This document shows, piece after piece, positions 51,793 through 60,565 of a DNA stretch of 64,000 bases. The notes under the pieces are model-generated. The model saw only the letters and a program-made list of their open reading frames with translations. It ran no database searches and was not told the origin of the DNA. This DNA is from Desulfoluna sp942491485 (GTDB lineage Bacteria > Desulfobacterota > Desulfobacteria > Desulfobacterales > Desulfolunaceae). The stretch spans positions 87,515 to 151,514 of the forward strand of contig CALOAX010000009.1 in the NCBI GenBank assembly GCA_942491485.1, written 5' to 3'. Made by a program: the position numbers and the translations under genes. Every line of letters begins with the position of its first letter. Within the stretch, counting starts at the first letter, position 1.

Positions 51793-52064
51793 TAAAAGCC
51801 AATCACCTGCACCACCGATGTTGGCAAACCATACGGGTCTGTTTAAACAAGCATCCGCCGCCTGGCAATCCATGTATGAAGTCGCCGGGTTACTGTCCTG
51901 ATACTGGGGTCCCACCTCATAACATGGCGCGTTGCAAAGGGGGAGTCCTTTTGGTAGGGTTGACGCGTCCGGAGCCAGCTACGCGCGGGCCCCGTCCCTT
52001 TCATAATCTTATCTGTTCCGTGTTTCAAACGACCGGGACTTTACATCGTGTGGATTTTTGAACC

Positions 52065-53357
52065 ATGACCAACCGAGTTGAACTTCTCGCCCCGGCGGGA
52101 AATCCGGAAAAACTTGAGATTGCCGTGCACTACGGTGCCGATGCCGTCTACCTCGCGGGAAAAGCCTTCTCCCTTCGAAACTTCTCAGGCAACTTCACCT
52201 TAGAGGAGATGCGGGCGGGCATCCGCCACGCCCACGCCCACGGCGTCAAGGTCTATGTGGCGTGCAACGTCTACGCCCGAAACGACGAAATGGATGCGGT
52301 TCGGGAATACCTTACCGAGCTTGCCGAGGTGAAACCCGATGCCCTCATCGTGGCCGACCCGGCCATCTTTGCCGCGGCACGCGAAGTGGCACCCGACCTC
52401 GACATCCACATCAGCACCCAATCCAACACCACCAGTTGGGGGACGGCCCGTTTCTGGAAAAGCCTGGGAGCCTCCCGCGTCAACGTGGCCCGGGAGCTGC
52501 CCCTCACCGAAATCAAAGGGGTGGTGGACCATGGGGGCCTCGAGGTGGAGGCCTTTATCCATGGGGCCATGTGCATCTCATACTCAGGCCGCTGCCTTCT
52601 CTCCAGCTACCTCACGAACCGGGACAGCAACCGGGGGCAGTGCAGCCATCCCTGCCGGTGGAAATACAGCGTGGTGGAAGAGATGCGTCCGGGGCACTTC
52701 CACCCCGTTCAGGAGGACGAAAGGGGCACCTACATCTTCAACTCCAAAGATCTCTGCATGATCGACCACATCCCCGCCCTCATCGAAGGGGGGATCGCCT
52801 CCCTTAAAATCGAGGGGCGCATGAAGGGAATCAACTACCTCGCCTCGGTGGTGAAGACGTACCGCGAAGCCATCGACGCCTACTACGATGACCCGAAACA
52901 CTACGCCACCCGTCCCGAGTGGACCGAAGAGCTCTCCCGCATCAACAGCCGGGAGTACTCCACGGGTTTCTTTTTCGGCTACGAAAAGGACACCGCCCCC
53001 AACTACGACGACTCCCGCCCGGGTACCATTCACCGGTTCGCTGGGAAAATCACTGCGGTGGAGGGCAATACCGCCACCGTTCAGGTGCGGAACAAGATTG
53101 TCCAAGGCCAGGAGATAGAGGTCCTCACCCGCAAAGGGCCGGCCCAATGTGACACCATCCGGTCCATCACAGACCGCAAAGGCAACGATCAGGAGGTGGC
53201 CCAGCCCAACACCTGCGTCACCGTCACATTAAACGGCAGCTACGCTCCCAACGACCTCATCCGCATCGCCGAAGAGAGCACCTACGGCCATGCCCCGGGG
53301 GCATCCCGGATGCCCGGAAGCGGCAACAAAGATCAGTCAACCAAACTGCCCGATTAA
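52065..53357 (+). CDS. U32 peptidase-family protein, TrhP/YegQ-like
   Basis: A 430-residue U32 protein. The family signature is EAFIHGAMCISYSGRCLLS with its cysteines; more iron-sulfur-type cysteines follow in RGQCSHPCRW. The N-terminal LLAPAGNPEKLEIAVHYGADAVYLAG is a TIM-barrel start. A C-terminal beta domain (ITAVEGNTATVQVRNK) completes it. In E. coli and B. subtilis the TrhP relatives are needed for hydroxylating tRNA wobble uridine. This role is inferred from family, and the old protease name is probably wrong. No partner gene nearby. Confidence 0.88.
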   Translation: MTNRVELLAPAGNPEKLEIAVHYGADAVYLAGKAFSLRNFSGNFTLEEMRAGIRHAHAHGVKVYVACNVYARNDEMDAVREYLTELAEVKPDALIVADPAIFAAAREVAPDLDIHISTQSNTTSWGTARFWKSLGASRVNVARELPLTEIKGVVDHGGLEVEAFIHGAMCISYSGRCLLSSYLTNRDSNRGQCSHPCRWKYSVVEEMRPGHFHPVQEDERGTYIFNSKDLCMIDHIPALIEGGIASLKIEGRMKGINYLASVVKTYREAIDAYYDDPKHYATRPEWTEELSRINSREYSTGFFFGYEKDTAPNYDDSRPGTIHRFAGKITAVEGNTATVQVRNKIVQGQEIEVLTRKGPAQCDTIRSITDRKGNDQEVAQPNTCVTVTLNGSYAPNDLIRIAEESTYGHAPGASRMPGSGNKDQSTKLPD

Positions 53358-53379
53358 ACGCCACCCCACCAAATAAAAA

Positions 53380-53418
53380 CAGCCTGTTTCAGGGGAGTTG
53401 CATCCTCTGGACAGGCTG
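53380..53418 (+). terminator. Hairpin downstream of the U32 gene
   Basis: CAGCCTGT (53380-53387) pairs with ACAGGCTG (53411-53418), with a nested CAGGGGA/TCCTCTG stem. It is 23 bases after the stop, without a U-run. Otherwise the 53358-53669 gap holds a repeat fragment and the ribosome-binding site of the next gene. Confidence 0.45.
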
Positions 53419-53522
53419 TGATATCATACAGCATCCATTCCGTCGTACCGTGCTCAAGCCATTTCCGGCTCCCCGATCGTTTCCCTCACCTCCATTTCGG
53501 AATGCGATACCGCGCACCGACC

Positions 53523-53570
53523 GTAACTATTCAGCGTATGCCTCCAGCTGCCCTTCCGGGGCGAAGCAAT
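53523..53570 (+). repeat. Dispersed repeat, collapsed copy
   Basis: GTAACTATTCAGC (the outer arm, intact) and TGCCTCCAGCTGCC are followed at once by AGCAATAGTTACAA, as if both arms had come together and the interior was deleted. Confidence 0.6.
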
Positions 53571-53669
53571 AGTTACAACCGTCCTAAGCGCCTGCCGTCT
53601 ACATACCACCGGCCCGATCTTTCCGGGAGTGCAACTCGCCCCACCTATTCACCATGACAGAGGTGCCCC

Positions 53670-54245
53670 ATGAACAACAAAGTAGTCTTTGTGGATGACG
53701 AAAAGGCCATTCTGGATTCCATCACCCGTGTCTTCCGAAACGAACCCTACAAAATCTACACCTTCGATGACCCTGCCACCGCCATCGAAGAGATTCATGT
53801 CATCGAACCGGCCGTGGTCATCTCCGACCGGATGATGCCGACCATGGACGGCTCGGAATTTCTTGAAAAAATACGTGTCCGGTGGCCCGCCATCGTCCGT
53901 ATCATGCTCACGGGCCACTCGGACATCGATGCCACCATCGCCGTGATCAACAAGGGGCATATCTTTCGATTCATCAACAAGCCATGGAACAAGGCAGAAT
54001 TGAAAATGTCGGTTAAAAACGGAGTGGATCACTTCAACCTGGCCATGGAAAACAAAGAGATGTCCCAGGTGATCAAACGGAAAAACGAAGCCCTCCTCGC
54101 CCTGAACAACGAAATGGAGGGGCGGTTGAGATTCTGCCTGAAAGAGGTTGAAGAGGCCGGAAAAGACTACAACGACCGCAACCAACGCCTTCAGGAGACC
54201 CTTGTAGCCATCATCAGCGATATCGACCGGGCCAAAGGAAGCTGA
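53670..54245 (+). CDS. Response regulator, receiver plus coiled-coil tail
   Basis: A 191-residue protein: receiver domain (about 1-120) then an about 70-residue coiled coil. Acidic pair near residue 9, acceptor D53 in VISDRMMPTMDG, and the NKPWN segment with the conserved lysine. The RMMPTMDGxEFL wording and the NKPWN lysine are of the type found in RpfG-like and RomR-like receivers. There is no output domain, so it likely acts by binding. First gene of a four-gene plus-strand cluster; the GTPase begins 11 bases after its stop. Confidence 0.88.
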   Translation: MNNKVVFVDDEKAILDSITRVFRNEPYKIYTFDDPATAIEEIHVIEPAVVISDRMMPTMDGSEFLEKIRVRWPAIVRIMLTGHSDIDATIAVINKGHIFRFINKPWNKAELKMSVKNGVDHFNLAMENKEMSQVIKRKNEALLALNNEMEGRLRFCLKEVEEAGKDYNDRNQRLQETLVAIISDIDRAKGS

Positions 54246-54256
54246 GAGGTGATCCC

Positions 54257-54922
54257 ATGGCCGAGATTATTGAAGAAGAAAAAAAGATCATCCTCAAGAT
54301 CGTCTACTACGGCCCGGCCCTCTCCGGCAAAACAACCAACCTCATGCAACTCCACGACCTGATCAACCCCGGTCAGTGCGGGGACCTCATGAGCTTAGAG
54401 ACCCGGGGGGACCGCACCCTCTTTTTTGACATGCTCCCCATCCTCGCCCGCACCGAAGGGGAGTACAGGGTCAAGATCAAGCTTTTCACCGTGCCTGGCC
54501 AGGTGGCCCATGATGCCACGCGAAAAGCGGTCCTCTCCCGATCCGATGGCGTTATTTTTGTGGCCGATTCCCAGGTGACCCAGTCTGTCAATAACTTCCA
54601 GAGCTTTGAAAACCTGGAAAAAAACGCCGGCCGCGTGGGCCTGGACTTCGACCACCTCCCCCTGGTGGTTCAGTTCAACAAACGGGACCTGCCCGATATT
54701 CTCAGCGAGGAAGAAATTCTTTCGCGATGGGGGCCTTCCGGGCTTCCCGTCACCTTTGCCACCGCACTGAAGGGAAAGGGTGTCCGAGCCACCTTCGAAG
54801 CCATCCTTTCAACCACCTATCGGAAACTGAACGCCTGCCACAACCTGGAGCACCGCTACCGTATCCTGGAAGACAACCTGCTCTCGATTCTGCCTCCCCT
54901 CCCCTGTGTGCAGAGCAGTTAA
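54257..54922 (+). CDS. MglA-type small Ras-like GTPase
   Basis: A 221-residue small GTPase of the MglA family, which sets polarity and drives motility in Myxococcus. Visible motifs: P-loop GPALSGKT (residues 19-26), ETRGDRTLFFDMLP switch I region, FTVPGQVAHDATRKAVL as the unusual switch II (TVPGQ instead of DTAGQ), the VADSQ segment, and the NKRD specificity motif. The protein has about 25 extra C-terminal residues relative to MglA. No mglB-type GAP gene is adjacent. It sits 11 bases after a response regulator and 27 before a histidine kinase, which suggests a signalling role. Confidence 0.9.
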   Translation: MAEIIEEEKKIILKIVYYGPALSGKTTNLMQLHDLINPGQCGDLMSLETRGDRTLFFDMLPILARTEGEYRVKIKLFTVPGQVAHDATRKAVLSRSDGVIFVADSQVTQSVNNFQSFENLEKNAGRVGLDFDHLPLVVQFNKRDLPDILSEEEILSRWGPSGLPVTFATALKGKGVRATFEAILSTTYRKLNACHNLEHRYRILEDNLLSILPPLPCVQSS

Positions 54923-54949
54923 TGTCCAAGCCAAGGAGATCCCTCGAGC

Positions 54950-56362
54950 ATGGAGATGCCCCGCGAAACCATCGCCCCTTTTGACCGGGAATACACCCTC
55001 AAGGACCTTCTCTCCCCGGAGATGGTCCTCACCTGGGCCCGTGTTGCGCCACGCCTGGGGGTGCCCCACCTCTCCGTGGTCATGCCCGACGGCAGCCCGC
55101 TGGCCCCGGGGGCATCAGACGATGAGGCAGAACGATGCATCGGAAAGCTGGTGACCGAAACACGCCCGGAGACCCCCCTTTTTCAGGAGACCCCGCAAGG
55201 TGGGGTAAGCCTCTACCCCCTGATGCACGAACTGGAACCGGTGGGTTACCTGGCCCTGGGATTCAGCCCCGGCGGCGATGGGCCCACAGAGGAAATGGAT
55301 GCCGCCGGCACCATCTTAAGCACCGCCATCACCCAGATCATGAAAAGCGGCTACGGCCTGGCCATGGCCTCCCAGGTCCACGGGGAAGTGGTGGAAGATT
55401 CCTTTGAAGTCCTCAAACAGAAAGCCTTCGAACTGGCCAGGTCCGAAAAGAAGTACCGCCTCCTGGCCACAAGTCTCGACAAAGAGGTGAAACGAAAGGC
55501 TGAAGAGATCCGCCAGGCCCAGGAACGTCTCATGCAACAGGAGAAGATGGCCTCCATCGGCCAGCTGGCCGCAGGGGTCGCCCATGAGATCAACAACCCC
55601 ATGGGCTTTATCACAAGCAACTTAAACAGCCTCGAGGAGTATACCGGGGAGATCATCCGGTTCACGACCCTCCAGCGAACCCTCATCCGCCATGCAGCGG
55701 AGGCCAATCTGCTGGCAAAGGAAGCAGAGGCACGCCTCCTTCAGGAGCTTCAGGCCTTTGACAAACAGGCCGACATCGACTTCATCCTGGGGGATATCCC
55801 CCCGCTGCTCAAAGAGTCCATTGACGGTGCGGAGCGCATCCGGAAGATCGTCCAGGACCTTAAAGATTTCTCCCACCCCGGCGAAGAAGAGCTCACCACC
55901 GCCGACATCAATGCCAACCTCGACAAAAGCATCAATATCGTCGGCAGTGAGCTCAAGTACAAGGTCACCCTGGAGAAGAGCTACGCAAACCTCCCTCCGG
56001 TGCAATGCTACGCCCGGCAACTGGATCAGGTCTTTATCAACCTCCTGGTCAATGCTGCCCAGGCCATCGCCGACAAAGGCACCATCACCGTAACCACCGG
56101 ATACGATGCCACCCACGCCATCGTGGCCATCTCAGACACCGGCGCCGGCATTCCAAAAGACAAACTGAAACGAATCTTCGATCCGTTCTACACCACCAAG
56201 CCCGTGGGCAAGGGCACAGGACTCGGGCTTAACGTGGTCTACAACATTCTCAAACGCCATCGTGGGTCCATCAGCGTGAAAAGTGAGGTGGGTAAAGGCA
56301 CCACCTTCACCCTTCGCCTCCCCCTCCAGCGCGCCCCTCTCCCCAAGGAGACGCAACCATGA
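54950..56362 (+). CDS. Sensor histidine kinase, cytoplasmic
   Basis: A 470-residue soluble histidine kinase. N-terminal about 150 residues form a GAF-like or PocR-like sensory domain without membrane helices, followed by a coiled coil. The phosphoacceptor H212 lies in VAHEINNPMGF, the NtrB/ZraS-type H box. The ATPase domain follows with N box INLLVNAAQAI, SDTGAGIP and GKGTGLGLNVV. The stop overlaps the start of the hybrid ATPase gene (ATGA), so they are coupled. Likely phosphorylates the neighbouring receivers at 53670 and 56359. Confidence 0.92.
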   Translation: MEMPRETIAPFDREYTLKDLLSPEMVLTWARVAPRLGVPHLSVVMPDGSPLAPGASDDEAERCIGKLVTETRPETPLFQETPQGGVSLYPLMHELEPVGYLALGFSPGGDGPTEEMDAAGTILSTAITQIMKSGYGLAMASQVHGEVVEDSFEVLKQKAFELARSEKKYRLLATSLDKEVKRKAEEIRQAQERLMQQEKMASIGQLAAGVAHEINNPMGFITSNLNSLEEYTGEIIRFTTLQRTLIRHAAEANLLAKEAEARLLQELQAFDKQADIDFILGDIPPLLKESIDGAERIRKIVQDLKDFSHPGEEELTTADINANLDKSINIVGSELKYKVTLEKSYANLPPVQCYARQLDQVFINLLVNAAQAIADKGTITVTTGYDATHAIVAISDTGAGIPKDKLKRIFDPFYTTKPVGKGTGLGLNVVYNILKRHRGSISVKSEVGKGTTFTLRLPLQRAPLPKETQP

Positions 56363-58755
56363 GCCGACTCGCTTCCCTCTTCCTGGGCAAAGAGGCCCCC
56401 GACCCGGAAGAGAAAAAAGAAGAGGAGCACCCCTACACCATTCTCTTCGTGGATGACGAAGCCGGAGTCCTGGCCGCCATGCAACGTATCTTCCGCAAGG
56501 AGAACTACCGGATCATTACGGCGTCTTCGGGTGAAGAGGCCCTTGAGTGCCTTGCCAAGGAGGAGATTCACGTCATCATCACCGACCACCGCATGCCAGG
56601 CATCACCGGCGCGGACCTCCTGCGTCAAATCAAGCAGGACTTCCCCCACACCATCCGCATCATGCTCACCGGCCATGCCGATGTGGGGGCAATCATGGGA
56701 GCGGTAAACGAAGGCGCTGTCTACAAATTCATCACCAAGCCGTGGAACGATGAGGACCTGCGCATTACCGTGGGACTGGCTCTGGAACAGTACGACCTGA
56801 TCCGGGAAAACCGGGCCCTGAAAAAAAGCCAGGCCTCCCAGGACAAAAAAATCACCCAGATGAGCCGCTTCATCAACACCCATCGCAGCCAGGTGGGCTC
56901 CATTTTGCTGAAACACAACCTCATCCGGAAAAGCGACCTCGAAAAAGCCCGGGAAGCCCAGGCAAAGTCGAAACACCCCCTGCCCCAGGTACTCATTGAG
57001 CTCGACCTGGTGGATGAGGACACGATTCTGAATGCCATTCAGCAGGATATGGGCATCAACCGCGTCTACCCTGCAGAATTCCGCACATTAGAGGCCCTGA
57101 TGGCCCTGATCCCCCGGGAGATCTGTAAAAACAACCTGCTCATCCCCCTGAAGCGCACCGAAACGGGCCTCATGGTGGCCATGAACGACCCCAGCGACTA
57201 CCTGAAAATTGAGGACCTGCAGTTCATCACTGGCCTGCGTGTGGAGCCGGTCATCGCCACGCGCAAAGAGATTCTGGAAAAAGTGGAGGAACTCTACGGC
57301 GAAGAGGAACCCGGCCTGGACGAGCTCACCGTCCTGGATATGGAGGACCCCACCGAATCCATCGAGATCATCCTCGACGAAGAGGATGAGGAATCGGACA
57401 TCAAAGAGCTCCTCATCGCCAAAGACCAGCCCCCGGCCATCCGCATCGTCAACGCCATTATCTCCGATGCCCTTCGCCACGGGGCGTCCGATGTGCATAT
57501 CGAGCCAAAAACCAAATACATGATGGTGCGTTACCGTATGGACGGCCTTCTCCACGACAAGATCCACGTCCCCGTCTCCATGCACCCGGCCATTGTCTCC
57601 CGCATCAAGGTGATGGCAGAGCTGGACATCTCCGAGCGGAGGCGCCCACAGGACGGCCGCATCACCGTAAAAACCCCCTCAAAAATGGTGGACATCCGAC
57701 TCTCCTGCCTTCCCACCATCAACGGGGAAAAGGTGGTCTTCCGCATACTCGACCGCAATGCCTCCATCAAAAGCGTGGCGGACCTGGGCTTCACCGACGA
57801 GGAGAGGGAGACGGTCACCCGGCTCATCAACCGCCCCCAGGGGTGCATCCTCACCACCGGCCCCACGGGCAGCGGCAAGACCAGCACGCTATACTCCCTC
57901 ATGCAGGAGAACGCCTCCGTCACCAAAAACTACACCACCATCGAAGACCCCGTGGAGTACTTCATGTCCATGGCCGAACAGGTGATGGTCAAGGAGAAGA
58001 TCGGCCTCAACTTCCCCCTGATTCTTCGCGCCATCCTGAGGCAGGACCCCAACGTCATCATGCTGGGAGAGATCCGGGACTTTGAAACCGCAGAAGTTGC
58101 CTTCCACGCTGCCCTGACCGGCCACACCGTCTTGAGCACCCTTCATACCAACGGCAGCATCCCCACCATCACGCGGCTCCGGGACATGGGCATCCAGCCG
58201 TATGTCATTGGCGAAGCCCTGAACGGCATCGTTGCCCAACGGCTGATCCGCTGCATCTGCGACAAATGCAAAGAGGAAGAGACCCTCTCCGGGGAAACCC
58301 TCGACGCCCTGGGTATCAACCCAAACCGCACGGACTTTCCTGCCTTTCGCGGGAAGGGGTGTGCCCGATGCAACAACACCGGGTACAAAGGGCGAACCGG
58401 GCTTTTTGAAATCTTCACCGTCACCCAGGAGATCAAGCAGCTTATCAACACCGAAGCCTCGGAGTCCGAACTCACCCGGGCTGCCCGCTGGGCCGGCATG
58501 AAAACCCTCATCGAAGACGGTTGGACCAAAATTAACCAGGGCATGACCTCCGCCGAAGAGGTGCTTCGGGTCCTGGGTCCCCAGAACACCCTGGAAGTCA
58601 AATGTCCCCACTGCAACGCCAACTTAAAAGAGCGCCACCGGTACTGCCCCTTCTGCGCAGGCCGCATCGTCCTGCAGTGCCTCCACTGCTCCTGCATGCT
58701 GGAGCCGGAGTGGAAATCCTGTCCGGACTGCGCAACACCTGTCCCCCAAACCTAG
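56359..58755 (+). CDS. Hybrid receiver - MshEN-like - GspE/PilB-type ATPase - zinc-ribbon protein
   Basis: A 798-residue fusion. Receiver at about 20-145 (D76 in IITDHRMPG). About 175-315 is an MshEN-like domain (VGSILLKHNLIRKSDLEKA..., LPQVLIELDLVDEDTIL...), the type that binds c-di-GMP in MshE and PilB relatives. About 370-745 is a complete GspE-type ATPase: Walker A GPTGSGKT (501-508), E571 in LGEIRD, LSTLHTN, and the tetracysteine CICDKC...CARC. From 749 on a double zinc ribbon (CPHC, CPFC, CLHC, CPDC) is added, which I do not know from pilus ATPases. No other secretion or pilus genes are nearby. Confidence 0.9.
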   Translation: MSRLASLFLGKEAPDPEEKKEEEHPYTILFVDDEAGVLAAMQRIFRKENYRIITASSGEEALECLAKEEIHVIITDHRMPGITGADLLRQIKQDFPHTIRIMLTGHADVGAIMGAVNEGAVYKFITKPWNDEDLRITVGLALEQYDLIRENRALKKSQASQDKKITQMSRFINTHRSQVGSILLKHNLIRKSDLEKAREAQAKSKHPLPQVLIELDLVDEDTILNAIQQDMGINRVYPAEFRTLEALMALIPREICKNNLLIPLKRTETGLMVAMNDPSDYLKIEDLQFITGLRVEPVIATRKEILEKVEELYGEEEPGLDELTVLDMEDPTESIEIILDEEDEESDIKELLIAKDQPPAIRIVNAIISDALRHGASDVHIEPKTKYMMVRYRMDGLLHDKIHVPVSMHPAIVSRIKVMAELDISERRRPQDGRITVKTPSKMVDIRLSCLPTINGEKVVFRILDRNASIKSVADLGFTDEERETVTRLINRPQGCILTTGPTGSGKTSTLYSLMQENASVTKNYTTIEDPVEYFMSMAEQVMVKEKIGLNFPLILRAILRQDPNVIMLGEIRDFETAEVAFHAALTGHTVLSTLHTNGSIPTITRLRDMGIQPYVIGEALNGIVAQRLIRCICDKCKEEETLSGETLDALGINPNRTDFPAFRGKGCARCNNTGYKGRTGLFEIFTVTQEIKQLINTEASESELTRAARWAGMKTLIEDGWTKINQGMTSAEEVLRVLGPQNTLEVKCPHCNANLKERHRYCPFCAGRIVLQCLHCSCMLEPEWKSCPDCATPVPQT

Positions 58756-58844
58756 GGTGAGCCCCCCATCAATCGGCCAGGCATCGGTCCCCACCTGCTG
58801 CTGTAAACGTTAATTGAAAACATATGCCTTCCATGGTCAAAGTG

Positions 58845-59028
58845 AGCCGGCGGCAAGGTGTGCCACCTTGTAAAATAGTTACACTGGTCTCTTCTCTATA
58901 CGGGCTGCCTTATTTCACCCTCCACGCGAATGCATTGAAAGTGATCGTATACCGATACCCTTCCCGCATTCGCCATAGGGTTTCCAGGTGCCCCCACCTG
59001 GCCGCCGGAGGCATAGCTGAACAGGTAC
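58845..59028 (+). repeat. Dispersed repeat, degenerate full copy
   Basis: Left arm AGCCGGCGGCAAGGTG with a GGTGTGCCACC hairpin; right arm TGGCCGCCGGAGGCATAGCTGAACAGGTAC (in two parts: inner arm to 59013, outer arm 59016-59028). The interior has CATTCGCCATAGGGTTTC. Spans most of 58756-59100; no gene is seen in it. Confidence 0.7.
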
Positions 59029-59046
59029 GCTTCGACACAAAAAAAA

Positions 59047-59072
59047 CGCCTGTGGGCTCATCCCCACAGGCG
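59047..59072 (-). terminator. Bidirectional Rho-independent terminator
   Basis: CGCCTGTGGG (59047-59056) pairs with CCCACAGGCG (59063-59072). T-runs follow on both strands. Serves the minus-strand diguanylate cyclase, whose stop is 29 bases away. Confidence 0.9.
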
Positions 59073-59100
59073 TTTTTCTTTTCGTTGTTTGTCGCTGAAG

Positions 59101-60198
59101 TCAGTTGGACCGTGCAGCCCGGTTTCCCGGGATCGTCGCCGATTCATACTCAACCCGATTTCTTCCCTGGGCCTTTGCGCGGTAGAGGGCTTTGTCCGCC
59201 CGGTTGATGGAGCTTCGAATATCCTCGGCCGGGGTGTACTTGGTCACCCCCACGGAGATGGTCACCCGGAAATCCTCGGGCAACTCGTCAAAGACGAGCG
59301 CCTCCGTTAAACACCTCACCCGCTCTGCGCATTGCATGGCCTCGCTCACCCCGGAATTGGTGAGGATCAGAATAAACTCCTCGCCGCCATACCGGGCGAT
59401 GTGGTCGATGTCCCGCAGGTTTTTTTGAATCGTCTGGGCCACGGTACGAAGCACGATGTCTCCCCGGTCATGGCCGTAGGTGTCGTTGACATCCTTGAAA
59501 TGATCAAGATCAAAGATACAGATGGAAAAGGGGTGAACCCCCCGATCGCCCAGGGCCTTCTCCCGCTCAAGGATCTGGAACATCTGGCGTCGATTGAACA
59601 CTTGGGTCAAATCATCATGGATGGCCAGCTTTTCAATGGTCTCCATGGCCCGGGCCACCTTCTCCCGAAGGCTGGTGATGTAGCCCCCCACCAGGGAGAA
59701 CCAGGGGAGCACCGCCACGAGAATCACCAGGTTCATCAACTCAAGCCTGGCATTGAACCCTGAAGGGTCCTGACGGTAAAGAAGAAAGAGTACCCCGCTA
59801 TAGTTGGCGATGGCAAACAACGAAAGGAAGAGAAACTGCCGTACCTTGAGCCTGAAAAGCCCGTAGACAAAGACCACGAGATAGAGCAGAAGCATCCCGC
59901 CCCTGGCCTCTCCTGAGTAATACACACTCACCATGGCCCAGATGGTCCCCCCCACCATTTGCAACAGGGTGAGACTCGGGTCCTTGAACCGTCGGTTCAG
60001 GCCACTTCGAAACACGCAAAACAAAATGATATTGTAGAGTGTAACCAGAAGGGAGCAGCGCGCGAAGGTTTCCCAGGAGATTGTTGACAGCTCCATGTAG
60101 CGAAAATAAGCGATCAAGAGCAGCCACATAAGGTAAGACGTGGCCCCCATGGCAAACCGCTTGATCCGAAGCCCCTGATTGTGATCCATCTCGGGCAT
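59101..60198 (-). CDS. Membrane diguanylate cyclase with intact active site and I-site
   Basis: A roughly 365-residue c-di-GMP synthase. The N-terminal half has about six predicted membrane helices, as in 7TM- or MASE-like sensors. The C-terminal GGDEF domain has DDLTQVFNRRQM, FDLDHFKDVND and the active motif GGEEF. R-D-I-D five residues before it is the allosteric inhibitory site, so it should show product inhibition. The start is uncertain: ATG 60198 is chosen; an in-frame TTG at 60255 gives 384 residues. It ends next to a good terminator. Converges on the four-gene signalling cluster. Confidence 0.87.
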   Translation of the reverse strand: MPEMDHNQGLRIKRFAMGATSYLMWLLLIAYFRYMELSTISWETFARCSLLVTLYNIILFCVFRSGLNRRFKDPSLTLLQMVGGTIWAMVSVYYSGEARGGMLLLYLVVFVYGLFRLKVRQFLFLSLFAIANYSGVLFLLYRQDPSGFNARLELMNLVILVAVLPWFSLVGGYITSLREKVARAMETIEKLAIHDDLTQVFNRRQMFQILEREKALGDRGVHPFSICIFDLDHFKDVNDTYGHDRGDIVLRTVAQTIQKNLRDIDHIARYGGEEFILILTNSGVSEAMQCAERVRCLTEALVFDELPEDFRVTISVGVTKYTPAEDIRSSINRADKALYRAKAQGRNRVEYESATIPGNRAARSN

Positions 60199-60471
60199 AA
60201 GCTTCAAGATGCTCCCCCCTTTCGCGGCCTCAGATACACTGTATCCGGGAGACAAAGCCCCCCCACACCGCCCTCAACGATCACCTTTGTGACGTTACAT
60301 TTTTAAGGCAATCATTATTCAGCCCCATTCGACAAACGTCGACCCACCCCATAACCATCCTGTTCTTATAGATAATTCAGCACAAAAACTCAAGTTTCAG
60401 GATCCCGTAGGCCTGGGCCAAGGGTACCATGACAGCAAATTCAGTGAACACTCGAAGTCAACTACAAACCA

Positions 60472-60523
60472 TGTTTGCCTAACTTTTCAAAACCTTGTCC
60501 TCCAAACAGGGCTGCCGGAGGCA
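60472..60523 (-). repeat. Dispersed repeat fragment
   Basis: AACTTTTCAAAACCTTG and GGGCTGCCGGAGGCA are reduced pieces of the family. Otherwise the 60199-60565 gap shows only the promoter region of the diguanylate cyclase. Confidence 0.5.
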
Positions 60524-60565
60524 GCCTTGGCACACAGGGGATACATCCCACCAATAACATGTCCC

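Noticed and set aside
3747..59028. CRISPR array or phage attachment sites
   Set aside because: Repeats are dispersed, in both orientations and between genes, with no spacer spacing and no cas or integrase genes.
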